A stretch of DNA of 52,018 nt from a bacterium (GTDB lineage: Bacteria > Bacteroidota > Bacteroidia > Flavobacteriales_D > Sanyastnellaceae), in assembly GCA_029979565.1 (NCBI GenBank), contig JAPOHG010000008.1:1-52018 (forward strand), written 5' to 3'. The translations under genes and the position numbers were made by a program. Each line of letters begins with the position of its first letter. The first letter of the stretch is position 1. Shown here piece by piece: positions 1 to 9,378 of the stretch. The notes under the pieces were generated by a model, which worked only from the letters and a program-made list of their open reading frames with translations, was not told the origin of the DNA and searched no databases.

Positions 1-280
1 TGCCCCGGCGGAAGTGGTCAATGCTCAAGTTGTGTGCGATGCGCATCACCCAAGGCAAAAACTTCCCTTCCTCGTTGTACTTCCCGCTCTTGAGCGTATT
101 CACCACCTTGATGAAGGTGTCCTGAAACAGGTCGTTCGCAAGGTCGCTGTCGCGGACGATGAAGAAGATTTTGGAATAAACTTGTTGTTGATGGCGGTTC
201 AAAAGGGTTTCGAACGCAGCCTCGTCCCCGGAGAGGTACAAGGAAATCAACTGTTGGTCTGAAAGTGATGCTCGCATCAT
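1..280 (-). CDS. ECF-type RNA polymerase sigma factor, N-terminal part (cut by window edge)
   Basis: Translating the minus strand from the ATG at 280 gives 93 codons that run off the left edge. The product begins MMRASLSDQQLISLYLSGDE and continues with an open sigma-70 region 2: an FETLLNRH segment, then DLANDLFQDTFIKV, then a PWVMRIAHNLSIDHFRR segment. The last resembles the region 2.3/2.4 that melts and reads the -10 element. This is the ECF (group 4) layout, with no region 1. The second ATG, at 277, is an equally possible start. Region 4 lies outside the window, so target and regulation cannot be judged. It is divergent from uvrA across about 170 bases. Family assignment is firm; function is unknown. 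Confidence 0.87.
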   Translation of the reverse strand, partial: MMRASLSDQQLISLYLSGDEAAFETLLNRHQQQVYSKIFFIVRDSDLANDLFQDTFIKVVNTLKSGKYNEEGKFLPWVMRIAHNLSIDHFRRG

Positions 281-451
281 TTTACGCAGTTAAGGGTGAT
301 ACACAACCCGAGTCATGGGAAATCGTCGGGGCCTTACTTTGAAGCGTAAAATGTTTCTATCGCGTGCTATTTTCGAATAACTCCATCTAATATACGTCAT
401 AATTTCGTCGCTTCGAAACCCACGGGCGATTTGGGGTGTTAACAAAAGCGA

Positions 452-3253
452 ATGGAGATCCGGATCAAAGGTGCACGTGAGCACAACCTCAAGAACATCG
501 ATGTCACCATACCCAAGCGGAAATGGACGGTCATCACTGGGCTTTCCGGGTCGGGCAAGAGTTCGCTCGCCTTCGACACGCTCTACGCGGAAGGACAGCG
601 CCGCTACGTCGAGAGCCTGAGCAGCTACGCCCGCCAATTCCTCGGCCGCCTCGACAAGCCCGATGTGGATTCCATCGACGGGATCTCCCCTGCCATCGCC
701 ATTGAGCAGCGCACGTCCTCGGGCGGCCCGCGCTCCACGGTGGCCACCCGCACCGAGATCCACGACCACTTGCGCCTGCTTTACGCACGCATCGGTACCA
801 CCATCTCTCCCATCAGCGGTGAGCCGGTTAAGAAGGACCGCCCGGAAGACGTATTGGACCGATTGCGAACGCTCGAAGCCGGCATCCGGTTCCTCGTCGT
901 CGCCCCCATCCACAAGAAAGCCGACCGCACCTGGGCCCAACAACTTGAAATTCTGCAGCAGCAGGGATTCAGCCGGGTGATGGACGCCACCGGGGCGGCC
1001 CACGCCATCGCCGATGCCATCGCTTCGGGAGCCGACACGTGGTGGCTCGTGGTGGACCGCTTGGTCACGCCCACAGCCGAGGATGAAGGTGATTTCGATT
1101 CCCGCGTTTTCGATTCCGTGGAAACGGCCTTTTTTGAAGGGGACGGCGCGTGTGAAATCCGGTTTGCCGACGGCGACCGCGAAGCGTGGGCATTCTCAGA
1201 CCGCTTCGAACGAGACGGCATCACATTCCCTGAACCCAGCCCCGAACTGTTCACCTTCAACAGCCCCATCGGTGCGTGCAGCCGTTGCGAAGGATTCGGA
1301 CACGTCATCGGCATCGACCCCGAGCGCGTTGTGCCCGATCCCAAACTCAGCATCTACGACGACGCGATCGCCTGCTGGCGCGGAGAACGCATGGGCAAAT
1401 GGAAGCAACGCCTTTGCCTGGCCGCTCGGGACAATGACATTCCCATCCACAGCGCCTGGCGCGAGCTTTCTGAAGCCCAGCAAGCCTTGGTCTGGGAAGG
1501 CGGCAAAGGATTCAAGGGGCTGAACACCTTCTTTACTTACTTGGAGGAGAAGAGCTACAAAATTCAATTCCGCGTCATGCTCAGCCGTTACCGTGGCCGC
1601 ACCACGTGCCCCACGTGCAACGGCACGCGCTTGGGCGAAGGCGCTCAGAATGTATTTGTCGGCGGCCGCACCTTGCCCGAGGTGCTGCGGATGTCCGCCA
1701 GCGATGCCTTGGACTGGTCCCAAAGCTTGGAACTGAACCCGACGGAAACAGAAATCGGAGAGCGCTTGTTGCAAGAGGCGGAAACCCGGCTGCGCTACCT
1801 CTGCGAGGTCGGGGTCGGTTACCTGACCTTGGACCGATCGAGCAAAACCCTCAGTGGCGGAGAATCACAACGCATTTCGTTGAGTACCTGCCTCGGCAGC
1901 AGCCTGGTCGGCAGCACCTACGTCCTCGACGAGCCGAGCATCGGCCTCCATCCGGAAGACACCGAGCGCCTCATTGGCATCCTCAAGCAACTCCGCGATA
2001 TCGGCAACACCGTCGTTGTCGTTGAACACGACGAAGACATCATGCGGGCCGCTGATCACCTCGTGGACCTCGGACCGCAAGCGGGAAGCTTGGGCGGCGA
2101 AGTGGTTTTTGCCGGTGATGCACCCACCTGGGAAGGCCTGGACACCGACCACCCGTCACTGACCGCCGCCTACCTCAATGGTCACCTCGACTACACGGTC
2201 AAGCCCCCGCGCCAACTCGGCTCCGACTGGCTGGAACTAATCGGCGCCTACAAAAACAACCTCAAGGGCGTCGACATCCGCATCCCGTTGCACGCCTTGA
2301 CCGCCATTACCGGCGTAAGTGGTTCGGGCAAAAGCACCCTGGTCAATCAGGTATTTCTTCCTTTGCTCCGGGCTGAATTGGAAGGTCTCGGCGGCGGACA
2401 ATCTGCCTTGGGGGCACTATCGGGCAGTGTGCATAAGGTTGGCGCTTTGGAATTCGTCGATCAAAACCCCATTGGCAAGTCTTCCCGCAGCAACCCGGTC
2501 ACGTACGTAAAGGCGTACGACGAAATTCGGCAACTGTTCAGCGGAACAGGCATTGCCAAGGCCCGTGGTTACAAGCCTTCCCATTTCAGTTTCAACGTCG
2601 CCGGCGGCCGTTGCGAGACCTGCGAAGGCGAAGGCCAAGTGACCATCGGCATGCAATTCATGGCCGATTTGAAATTGCGGTGCGACGTGTGCAAAGGCCG
2701 ACGCTTCCAGGACGAAATCCTCGATGTGAAATGGAATGGCCGGCACATTGCCGACGTCCTCAACATGACCGTGGCTGACGCCGTTCATTTCTTTGCACCA
2801 GCGGCCGACGCTAAGAAGCCCAGCGCGGTCCAAAAGCGCCTCCTTGCCAAACTCCAACCACTCCTCGACGTCGGGCTGGGTTACGTGACCCTCGGACAGA
2901 GCAGCAATACCCTCAGCGGGGGCGAAGCCCAGCGCATCAAGCTGGCCACCTTCCTCGGGCGTGGCGACCGGCAAGAACATACCCTTTTCGTGTTTGACGA
3001 GCCAACCACGGGCCTTCACGCTTTCGACGTCCAAAAGCTCATGGTTTCTTTGAATGCACTGCTTGAAATGGGCCACACGGTGCTCGTCATTGAACATCAA
3101 CTCGACGTCATCGCGCAAGCCGACTACATCATCGACATGGGACCCGGCGGCGGAGAGGCAGGTGGAACCGTGGTGTGCCAGGGCGCACCAGAAGCCATCG
3201 CAGCCTGCACGGACTCCCTCACCGGCAAACACCTCAAATCCAAAATGAAATGA
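452..3253 (+). CDS. uvrA: Excinuclease ABC subunit A (UvrA)
   Basis: This is the damage-recognition ATPase of nucleotide excision repair, which loads UvrB at lesions. The 933-residue product has the UvrA order. Walker A GLSGSGKSS lies at about residues 30-38. A zinc module carries CSRCEGFG and later CPTCNG. The first signature is LSGGESQR with VLDEPSIGLHPED. The second ATPase half has GVSGSGKST, a second zinc finger (CETCEGEGQ...CDVCKGRRF), LSGGEAQR and FDEPTTGLH. The length is close to the usual 940. Bacteroidota often carry more than one UvrA paralogue, and I cannot say which this is. The start at 452 begins the conserved MEIRIKGAREHNLKNI block. TAnnTTCG-type boxes lie upstream at 368-375 and 400-407. 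The last codons overlap the msrB start (ATGA), so the two are probably co-transcribed. Confidence 0.97.
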   Translation: MEIRIKGAREHNLKNIDVTIPKRKWTVITGLSGSGKSSLAFDTLYAEGQRRYVESLSSYARQFLGRLDKPDVDSIDGISPAIAIEQRTSSGGPRSTVATRTEIHDHLRLLYARIGTTISPISGEPVKKDRPEDVLDRLRTLEAGIRFLVVAPIHKKADRTWAQQLEILQQQGFSRVMDATGAAHAIADAIASGADTWWLVVDRLVTPTAEDEGDFDSRVFDSVETAFFEGDGACEIRFADGDREAWAFSDRFERDGITFPEPSPELFTFNSPIGACSRCEGFGHVIGIDPERVVPDPKLSIYDDAIACWRGERMGKWKQRLCLAARDNDIPIHSAWRELSEAQQALVWEGGKGFKGLNTFFTYLEEKSYKIQFRVMLSRYRGRTTCPTCNGTRLGEGAQNVFVGGRTLPEVLRMSASDALDWSQSLELNPTETEIGERLLQEAETRLRYLCEVGVGYLTLDRSSKTLSGGESQRISLSTCLGSSLVGSTYVLDEPSIGLHPEDTERLIGILKQLRDIGNTVVVVEHDEDIMRAADHLVDLGPQAGSLGGEVVFAGDAPTWEGLDTDHPSLTAAYLNGHLDYTVKPPRQLGSDWLELIGAYKNNLKGVDIRIPLHALTAITGVSGSGKSTLVNQVFLPLLRAELEGLGGGQSALGALSGSVHKVGALEFVDQNPIGKSSRSNPVTYVKAYDEIRQLFSGTGIAKARGYKPSHFSFNVAGGRCETCEGEGQVTIGMQFMADLKLRCDVCKGRRFQDEILDVKWNGRHIADVLNMTVADAVHFFAPAADAKKPSAVQKRLLAKLQPLLDVGLGYVTLGQSSNTLSGGEAQRIKLATFLGRGDRQEHTLFVFDEPTTGLHAFDVQKLMVSLNALLEMGHTVLVIEHQLDVIAQADYIIDMGPGGGEAGGTVVCQGAPEAIAACTDSLTGKHLKSKMK

Positions 3254-3747
3254 CCCTACGCCACTGTTTACCCACAGCGGTGCTCATCCTCGCCACCGGC
3301 TGCGGCACAGCGCAAGAACCTGAGATGAAGCCCGCCATTGATTGGAGCGAAAAGCTCACCGATGAGCAATTTCGGATTCTGCGGCAATGCGGAACGGAAC
3401 CGCCGTTTACGGGGGCCTTTTGGGATCACCACGAAGATGGGGTCTATTGCTGTGCCGGTTGTGCCCAAGCGCTATTCGACAGCCGCGACAAATACGACAG
3501 CGGCAGCGGATGGCCGAGTTTCTTTGAAGTCCTGGCCGAAAAAGCCATCACGACGCGTACTGATTATAAATTGGGGTACCCGCGCACTGAGCTCCTGTGC
3601 AGTGCCTGCGACGGCCATTTGGGCCACGTTTTTGGCGACGGACCTGAGCCGACCGGGCTGCGCTATTGCATCAACAGTGCCGCACTTCAGTTCTCCCCAC
3701 GCGATACTGCGCAAGTCACCGAAAAAAGCCTAAAGAACGAGGATTAA
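3250..3747 (+). CDS. msrB: Peptide-methionine (R)-S-oxide reductase, probable lipoprotein
   Basis: It reduces methionine-R-sulfoxide in oxidised proteins. I chose the ATG at 3250 because it overlaps the uvrA stop as ATGA and opens a short hydrophobic leader ending LATGC (Cys18, probable lipobox). That would place the enzyme in the cell envelope. The MsrB fold follows from about residue 33. It has two CxxC zinc pairs (CAGC, CSAC), GSGWPSF, GHVFGDGP and the catalytic RYCINS cysteine near the C-terminus. At 165 residues it is the size of a single-domain MsrB plus a signal. Translational coupling to uvrA suggests a shared stress context, though no regulatory site is visible. Its stop overlaps by 4 bases the stop of the convergent gene on the other strand. 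Confidence 0.95.
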   Translation: MTLRHCLPTAVLILATGCGTAQEPEMKPAIDWSEKLTDEQFRILRQCGTEPPFTGAFWDHHEDGVYCCAGCAQALFDSRDKYDSGSGWPSFFEVLAEKAITTRTDYKLGYPRTELLCSACDGHLGHVFGDGPEPTGLRYCINSAALQFSPRDTAQVTEKSLKNED

Positions 3748-4373
3748 CGTCCGCAGGTGAAGGAGATGCCCTCTGCTTGAATCAACTGCGCTCCGCTTTC
3801 CACATTGCCCTCCGCGTCGAGAATGGCTTTGGTGCGGCCGTGGATGTTGATGAGGCCATTGACGGTGCCCGTCGTGGTGAATTGGGCAATCAAAATTCGC
3901 TTGTCAGCGGGAGCCAACGCTTGTCGCTTGTCCGGCAAAACGAACCAAGCACCGTTGTCCGTGGTCAAAGTGCCACCTGCTTCAAATGCATCGAAAAACG
4001 TGGTCTCCGGTGGAAACGCGGTCAGTGAATTCATGTAGTTGTCCTCGAGTCCAATGGTCACCCAGGAGTCGTAAGCGAGGGTCGCATCATTTTCAACATC
4101 ATACCGCTGGACTTCAGCGGCCATACCTCCTCCTTTGGGGTGCTGGTAAAACCCGCTTTCACACGAGATCTCCAGTGGCCTGCCCGTTTCACCGAAAATG
4201 GCATCGATTACGTCGCCTTCACTTTCCATGACTGCGTACACCCGGTAGGTGCGACCGGCGACAACACCTCCGTTGTCTATTTCGTCCACTTCCATGTGGG
4301 AAAACTGACCCCATGAAATGGCGGGGGTCAACAACAACGCAACAGCGCTCAACTTCCAAGAATTCATGTTCAT
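3744..4373 (-). CDS. Secreted single-module protein of unknown function
   Basis: I do not recognise a named family. The 209-residue product starts with a signal peptide ending near AISWGQ. The rest is one copy of a module that recurs in this window: TYRVYAVM near the start, YDSWVTIG in the middle, FEAGG, AWFVLPD, then RILIAQFTTTG. It aligns clearly with the modules of the 1765-residue protein at 34623-39920 and with the N-terminus of the adhesin at 5367-8495. Here the module stands alone, without Cys-rich repeats or a visible T9SS sorting domain, and ends in a Cys-containing tail. It lies directly downstream of the PorP/SprF gene on the same strand (17-base gap), so it may belong to that unit. 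Start could be the first ATG (4373) or the one at 4367. Confidence 0.85.
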   Translation of the reverse strand: MNMNSWKLSAVALLLTPAISWGQFSHMEVDEIDNGGVVAGRTYRVYAVMESEGDVIDAIFGETGRPLEISCESGFYQHPKGGGMAAEVQRYDVENDATLAYDSWVTIGLEDNYMNSLTAFPPETTFFDAFEAGGTLTTDNGAWFVLPDKRQALAPADKRILIAQFTTTGTVNGLINIHGRTKAILDAEGNVESGAQLIQAEGISFTCGR

Positions 4374-4390
4374 CTTGTTGGGATTGCTCC

Positions 4391-5359
4391 TTATTTCACA
4401 ATTCGATTACGTTCTAATATACGACGAGAATTCATCGAGTTCGAGCGGAAGCCCGTAGAACGCGGTACAAAATAGGTTAAGCAAATCTCATGCGAATGCG
4501 GGCTGAGGTAGCTCGCAGCGGTACTCGTAATGTCATAAACATAGGACAACCCGAACGGTCCATATTGACCTCCTACGCCCATGACCAATGCATCATTGGT
4601 GCGGAAACCCAAGCTTACCCATGCCATATCAGCGTACCATCCACGGAGGTAAACATCGAGCTGCGCAGGGGTGCGCTCCGTGACGCGGACCAATGCTGAA
4701 GGCTCAATGATGAAGTCGTTGGAGACTTGGTACTTGTAATGGCCCATGAAGCGGAAATGGCGCACTTGTTTGTTGTCCAAACCACCTTGAATAGGTGAAT
4801 TTTCCAAGCCAGTCGATGATTGAATCAAATGGGGAACGGCAAAACCAAATGCATACGCCTCGCTAAAGACCATCATTCCGAAATGCGCATCAATGGAAAC
4901 GGATTGTTCCATGCCATAGGTCAATGCGGGATCTTCAACATCCCAGACATCGAGGTCATTGTCAAAGGACCACTGGTTCGCCATCAAGCTCAGTCCGAAT
5001 GACACGGCATCGTAGTTGTTCAAATCAATGGTGTAAGACCCGCCCAGTTCAATGCCGGTGCGCTTGATGGCACCGCCCGTATCATCCGAGTAAACGATGC
5101 CACCAACGCCAACCCGATTGGGCAGCGCAGTGTGGCCGCTGAGGGTCATCGTTTCGGGCGCACCTTCAAACCCAGTCCATTGGTTGCGGTACTGCATGGT
5201 GATGGGCGTTTCAGGGAGTGTGCCTGCAATGGCCGGGTTGCTCAAAAACGGATTTGTCATGAACTGCGAGCGGCGGAACAATTGCTGGGATTGTGCCTCA
5301 GGCGCTACCAAAGCGAGGCCCAAAGCCACAAAAAACAGGGGAAGAACGAATTGCTTCAT
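4391..5359 (-). CDS. PorP/SprF-family type IX secretion outer-membrane protein
   Basis: PorP/SprF proteins are outer-membrane beta-barrels that work with the T9SS in the secretion or surface anchoring of specific adhesins. The 322-residue product has a signal peptide (cleavage near AQSQ). Family hallmarks follow: QFMTNPFLSNPAIAG close to the N-terminus, then MQYRNQWTGFEGAPET, GGIVYSDDTGG, alternating beta-strand segments and an aromatic-rich C-terminal strand. It follows the adhesin gene by 7 bases on the same strand. This is the classic adhesin plus porP/sprF pairing, so its likely client is the adhesin upstream. Family assignment is strong; client specificity is inferred from the arrangement. 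Confidence 0.93.
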   Translation of the reverse strand: MKQFVLPLFFVALGLALVAPEAQSQQLFRRSQFMTNPFLSNPAIAGTLPETPITMQYRNQWTGFEGAPETMTLSGHTALPNRVGVGGIVYSDDTGGAIKRTGIELGGSYTIDLNNYDAVSFGLSLMANQWSFDNDLDVWDVEDPALTYGMEQSVSIDAHFGMMVFSEAYAFGFAVPHLIQSSTGLENSPIQGGLDNKQVRHFRFMGHYKYQVSNDFIIEPSALVRVTERTPAQLDVYLRGWYADMAWVSLGFRTNDALVMGVGGQYGPFGLSYVYDITSTAASYLSPHSHEICLTYFVPRSTGFRSNSMNSRRILERNRIVK

Positions 5360-5366
5360 GGGTGCT

Positions 5367-8300
5367 TCAGTATTTCAAGGTTACGGTGCCTGTAATTGGA
5401 TCCTTGTCACCGGCAAATTCAATGACATAATAGTAATCTGCTACCGGCAGCGGTGCATTGTTGTACCGGCCATCCCACCGTTCTTGGTACCCTCTCGAAT
5501 AGAACATCTGTTGGCCCCATCGGTTGAACACCCGCACTTCTGCCGTTGGGAAAAACTCCAATCCACCAACAATCCATTCGTCATTGTAGCCGTCCCCGTT
5601 CGGCGTAATCGCTTCAGCTATGAAAAAACAGCCAATGGTGGGGTCCACCGTAACAACGCGGGTTAACGTACATCCGAGGCTATCGGTGACGACTACGGAG
5701 TAAGTGTCTTCATACAACCCCGTCGCTGTAGCTGTCGTCTGGGCCCCTTCATCACTCCAGAGGTATTCAATGGGCTGGAATCCACCAACGACAGAAGCTG
5801 TCGCGGTGCCGTCCTGCTCATTCCAACACGTCACCGGCGAACTCAGCATGTTGATGATCATGTCCGTGTCCACATCCGCCGCAACGGTAAAGGCCGAGTC
5901 CTCAATGCAACCGGTTGAATCGATGGCCGTGACGTTGTAGATTCCTTCGTACAGGTTCAGTAAGTCGATGCCCTCCTCCAACACATCCCACGTGATGTCA
6001 CCTGTGCCACCGATTGGGAAGATGTTGACTTCTCCATCGTTCATCCCGGTGCACGTGACGTTGGTCACGTCGATGAGTACTTCAATCGGATCAGGCTCCG
6101 TGATTTCAAATTGGGTGGAATCCATGCATCCGTTCGCATCCACAACGGTGGCGGTGTATTGGCTCGCGCAAAGCGCTGCAAAATTGTAGTCCTCAAGGCC
6201 GTTCAGCGTCAGCAATACAGTGCCCGTGCCGCCACTGAAATCTATGATGGCCGTGCCATCGCAGTCGCCTCCACAAACAACGTCTTCCAAGAACAACCAC
6301 TCCACTTGAAGGGAATCAGGCTCAATGATTTCGGCCGCTTCGGTAATCAGACAACCATTTTCGTCCTGTACGGTGACACCAACGGGGCCCTCATCGAGAT
6401 TTTCCAAAGTGAACGGCAATGCACCGTCCTCCGGCTCCACCAGGCTCAATGCTCCGGTTCCTCCGATGCCTTCAACCGTCAAAAGGCCATCCGCATAAGA
6501 TGTACAGGTGATTTCCGTCGGAGTCAAAATCACTTGTATGGCGTCCGGCTCGATGAGCAACTGAGGATCCGAACTCACTTCGCATCCGACTTCATCCATG
6601 ACGGTTACGACATAGGTGCCTGCCGCCAAGTCAAAGCACGGGTCGAACTGAAACGCTCCCGCGGGTGGATCCACTTGGTAACTCAACGCCCCGGTTCCTC
6701 CTGCTGCATTTTCCACACAGATGGAACCGTTGGCTTCGCCATTGCAAGTGACGTCCTCGAGTACGACATCGAATAGAATGGAGTCCGGCGCCATCACTTG
6801 GAAGGCCTCCTGAACGACGCAACCATTTTCATCAATGGCATTTGCGAGGTAAGCACCAACACATAAGTCCTCATCGTCGTATTCGTTTTCATCGGCATCT
6901 GTGACCGTGTAATCGAATACGCCTGAACCCCCGAATGCTGCGATGTTTACCTCGCCCTCACACGCTTCTGCACACAGCAAATCCGTTACTGCGAGTTCAA
7001 TCGTTACCGGTTCGGGCTCCAGGATGGTCACGTTTGTTTCCACTTGGCATTCATTCGCATCGGTGACAATCAAGAGGTAGTCAGCCGCTTGAAGATCCGT
7101 GACCGTAAAATCCACCGTTCCTTCCCCGGATATGTTGGCGCCTAAGTTGGGCGACCCGGCCAACGTTAACGTGCCGGTACCTCCACTCATGTACCCCTCG
7201 ATGATGCCGTCACCATAAGCAAAGCAGGTAATGTCTTCAGCTGTGACTTCGAGGACCAGCGGATCGATGCACGAAATGGTGATGGAAGTGTCCAATGAAC
7301 ATCCGTTAGCGTCGTTGATTTCAAACTCCCATTCCCCGTTGCCGTCGATGCACTCGAGCCCCACCCATTGATTGTTCGGGTCTGAAAGAACGCCGGAACC
7401 TGTATTGGTGGCGGAATACGCAACGATTTGATAATTCGGTGTTCCCCCCGTAAAGTCAATTTCAACCACGCTGTTCAAATCACCTGGACAGGTGTTGTCT
7501 TGGAGTAATTCCCAGTCCGCTTGAAGTTCTGGCGGCTCAACAAAAGAGAACAAATCCGTGGAGTCCCGACAGGTATTGCCATCGACGATGGCCACGAAAT
7601 AGTCGCCTTCCACGAGGTCGTTGAATTCATTGTTGTCCACTTGGGTGGCAATCAAGGATGAATCGGATGCATCGTACAGTTCGTAGGTGATGGGCAGCGT
7701 ACCATTCGCGTTGACATCAACGCTCGCCAGGTCACCAAAGCAGTCAATGTCACTATTGACGGCAATGCTGGCGTTTGTTTGCGCATAGTTCGCGCAAGGG
7801 TTTGGAACGGATTCTGCGCCGAAGCCATCTCCTTCCATGCACCATTCTTGGTAAGGTGCTTGAACACCATCAACGAAGACTTGAAAGCAGGCTTGGAATT
7901 CAAAATCTCCACAGGTTGTAATCTGGGCAAATTGGATCCGCAAATCATCTCCTGCAGCCTCCGGAATTACCGTGAAAATAAGCCCACCGTCTTCCTGTTC
8001 CGCGCACATGGTGGTCGAAGCATAAGCCGGGTTGCTGCCTGTGTATTGCTCACCTACCGCAAAACCCAAGGTCCAGTAGGTATCGTAAGCCACCTCAGGG
8101 AAAAAATCAATAAGCGCAGGGTTTTGTGTGCCACCAAGCAAAACATCACCCAAACCAGGGTTAAAACAGCCACACGGAGCGTTGATGTAAAACGGCGCAG
8201 TCCCAAGGACTTCCGCATCGGAATAAATGGCGCTCAGCTCATCCGTCGGGTTCGTGAATTCAGCGAAGAGCTTGTACGTGACATACCCTTCCAACTCAGC

Positions 8301-8495
8301 GAAGAGGGGCTCACCCGCTCCATCGAATGTGGTGGGTTCGTAAAACGCAGTATCTACTTCCCAAGTTACTCCGGTCATTTGAGCGAATGCTGAACCGCTG
8401 ACCAATACCAAAGCCAGTGCGATGAGAAGCATACGGGGAGCAGAGGCCACGAGGCCGCGGAAGGTTAAGGGGTGAGAATTCACGAGTTCTTTCAT
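5367..8495 (-). CDS. SprB-like surface adhesin with CHU_C T9SS domain
   Basis: This is a large secreted protein, probably a cell-surface adhesin. I chose the ATG at 8495 because it gives a clean signal peptide (MKELV... to SAFAQ); an upstream start would add 15 non-signal residues. After the signal comes one copy of the shared unnamed module (TYKLFAEFTNP, DELSAIY, FFPEVAYDTYWTLG). Nine SprB-type Ig-like repeats of about 75-90 residues follow, each with a 'TC.G..DG' opening and a 'Y.V.V.D..GC' end. The C-terminus is a CHU_C / gliding-motility domain: AITPNGDGYND, then VRVFNRWGQQMFYS, ending VTLKY. The length is 1042 residues. The porP/sprF gene follows after 7 bases, presumably in one transcript. 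The ligand is unknown. Confidence 0.92.
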   Translation of the reverse strand: MKELVNSHPLTFRGLVASAPRMLLIALALVLVSGSAFAQMTGVTWEVDTAFYEPTTFDGAGEPLFAELEGYVTYKLFAEFTNPTDELSAIYSDAEVLGTAPFYINAPCGCFNPGLGDVLLGGTQNPALIDFFPEVAYDTYWTLGFAVGEQYTGSNPAYASTTMCAEQEDGGLIFTVIPEAAGDDLRIQFAQITTCGDFEFQACFQVFVDGVQAPYQEWCMEGDGFGAESVPNPCANYAQTNASIAVNSDIDCFGDLASVDVNANGTLPITYELYDASDSSLIATQVDNNEFNDLVEGDYFVAIVDGNTCRDSTDLFSFVEPPELQADWELLQDNTCPGDLNSVVEIDFTGGTPNYQIVAYSATNTGSGVLSDPNNQWVGLECIDGNGEWEFEINDANGCSLDTSITISCIDPLVLEVTAEDITCFAYGDGIIEGYMSGGTGTLTLAGSPNLGANISGEGTVDFTVTDLQAADYLLIVTDANECQVETNVTILEPEPVTIELAVTDLLCAEACEGEVNIAAFGGSGVFDYTVTDADENEYDDEDLCVGAYLANAIDENGCVVQEAFQVMAPDSILFDVVLEDVTCNGEANGSICVENAAGGTGALSYQVDPPAGAFQFDPCFDLAAGTYVVTVMDEVGCEVSSDPQLLIEPDAIQVILTPTEITCTSYADGLLTVEGIGGTGALSLVEPEDGALPFTLENLDEGPVGVTVQDENGCLITEAAEIIEPDSLQVEWLFLEDVVCGGDCDGTAIIDFSGGTGTVLLTLNGLEDYNFAALCASQYTATVVDANGCMDSTQFEITEPDPIEVLIDVTNVTCTGMNDGEVNIFPIGGTGDITWDVLEEGIDLLNLYEGIYNVTAIDSTGCIEDSAFTVAADVDTDMIINMLSSPVTCWNEQDGTATASVVGGFQPIEYLWSDEGAQTTATATGLYEDTYSVVVTDSLGCTLTRVVTVDPTIGCFFIAEAITPNGDGYNDEWIVGGLEFFPTAEVRVFNRWGQQMFYSRGYQERWDGRYNNAPLPVADYYYVIEFAGDKDPITGTVTLKY

Positions 8496-8570
8496 GAATG
8501 GTGTTTCAGGGTCTGCACGTAAAACAAGCCGCTTTTGCAAAACGTTGCTTGCTCAATTGAAAGCGCAAAA

Positions 8571-8586
8571 TAGCGGAATTCCGCTA
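8571..8586 (-). terminator. Perfect 16-base palindrome, possible weak terminator of rluF
   Basis: TAGCGGAATTCCGCTA is a perfect inverted repeat 9 bases past the rluF stop, read on the minus strand, and is followed by TTTT. That fits a short rho-independent terminator. It also lies about 75 bases upstream of the adhesin start, so it could be an operator instead. The stem is only 6 bp around an AATT loop and the T-run is short. Confidence 0.4.
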
Positions 8587-8594
8587 CATGAGCA

Positions 8595-9308
8595 TCATTT
8601 GTCCGTCCCCCACAGCCGTTTGACCTCGGCCTCAGAGAGATGGCGCCACTTTCCGGGCGGCACGTCCAACTCCAATTGCATGATGCGGACGCGTTTCAAG
8701 CGCACCACGCGGTGGCCCAATGCCTCACACATGCGGCGAATCTGCCGGTTCAAGCCTTGCACCAAAATGATTTTGAAAACCGTAGGCGAAAGGCGCTCCA
8801 CTTGGCAAGGACGCGTCGTGGTGTCCAAGATGTGAACCCCGCGTGACATCGAACGCAGAAAGGCGTCGTCGTACGGGCGGTTCACGGTGACGATGTACTC
8901 CTTTTCGTGGCCGTGGCGTTCCCGCAGAATGTGGTTGACGATTTCACCGTCATCCGTCATGAGGATGAGTCCTTCGCTCATTTTGTCCAAGCGACCTACT
9001 GGGAACACCCGCGTCGGGTAATTGACGAAATCCACAATGTTGTCCTTCTCGCGGCGTTGGTCCGTAGTACAAACGATGCCGACGGGCTTGTGAACGGCCA
9101 AGTATACATGCTCCTTCTCTGCATCTGGGGAAACGACCTCCCCCCGAACCGTGACCACGTCACCCGGCATCACCTTGGTCCCCTTCTCTGGGACCTTGCC
9201 ATTGATTTCGACTGCTCCCGCATCAATGAGTTTGTCTGCGGCACGACGCGAGCAGTATCCCACCTGCGTGAAGTACTTGTTGATTCGAATGCCCTCGTCG
9301 TTTTCCAT
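8595..9308 (-). CDS. rluF: 23S rRNA pseudouridine synthase, RluF type
   Basis: This RsuA-family pseudouridine synthase in E. coli modifies 23S rRNA U2604. From the ATG at 9308 the 237-residue product starts MENDEGIRINKYFTQVG, which begins the S4 RNA-binding domain (CSRRAADKLIDAG). The catalytic domain has VHKPVGIVCT, the catalytic aspartate in VGRLDKMSEGLILMT, KEYIVTVN, and LVQGLNRQIRRMCE. The last is typical of RluF rather than RsuA or RluB. A longer reading frame from 9344 is unlikely: the box TATTTTCG lies 4 bases upstream of the ATG at 9308, in the arrangement seen at other genes here. It is divergent from icmF. Confidence 0.93.
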   Translation of the reverse strand: MENDEGIRINKYFTQVGYCSRRAADKLIDAGAVEINGKVPEKGTKVMPGDVVTVRGEVVSPDAEKEHVYLAVHKPVGIVCTTDQRREKDNIVDFVNYPTRVFPVGRLDKMSEGLILMTDDGEIVNHILRERHGHEKEYIVTVNRPYDDAFLRSMSRGVHILDTTTRPCQVERLSPTVFKIILVQGLNRQIRRMCEALGHRVVRLKRVRIMQLELDVPPGKWRHLSEAEVKRLWGTDK

Positions 9309-9312
9309 GCCG

Positions 9313-9320
9313 CGAAAATA
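9313..9320 (-). promoter_or_regulatory. -7-like box of rluF
   Basis: Minus-strand TATTTTCG matches the Bacteroidota TAnnTTTG -7 consensus with one mismatch. It ends 4 bases before the rluF ATG, so transcription would begin at or next to the start codon. No clear -33 TTG was identified. Confidence 0.45.
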
Positions 9321-9349
9321 GCGCATGCAGGCAACGGTCCTCAACCTGC

Positions 9350-9357
9350 TACCTTTG
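9350..9357 (+). promoter_or_regulatory. -7 box of icmF
   Basis: TACCTTTG matches the Bacteroidota -7 consensus exactly and lies 21 bases before the icmF ATG, in the region divergent from rluF. No good -33 TTG is visible at the expected distance. Confidence 0.5.
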
Positions 9358-9378
9358 CTGCACCACAGGTTGACTTCA

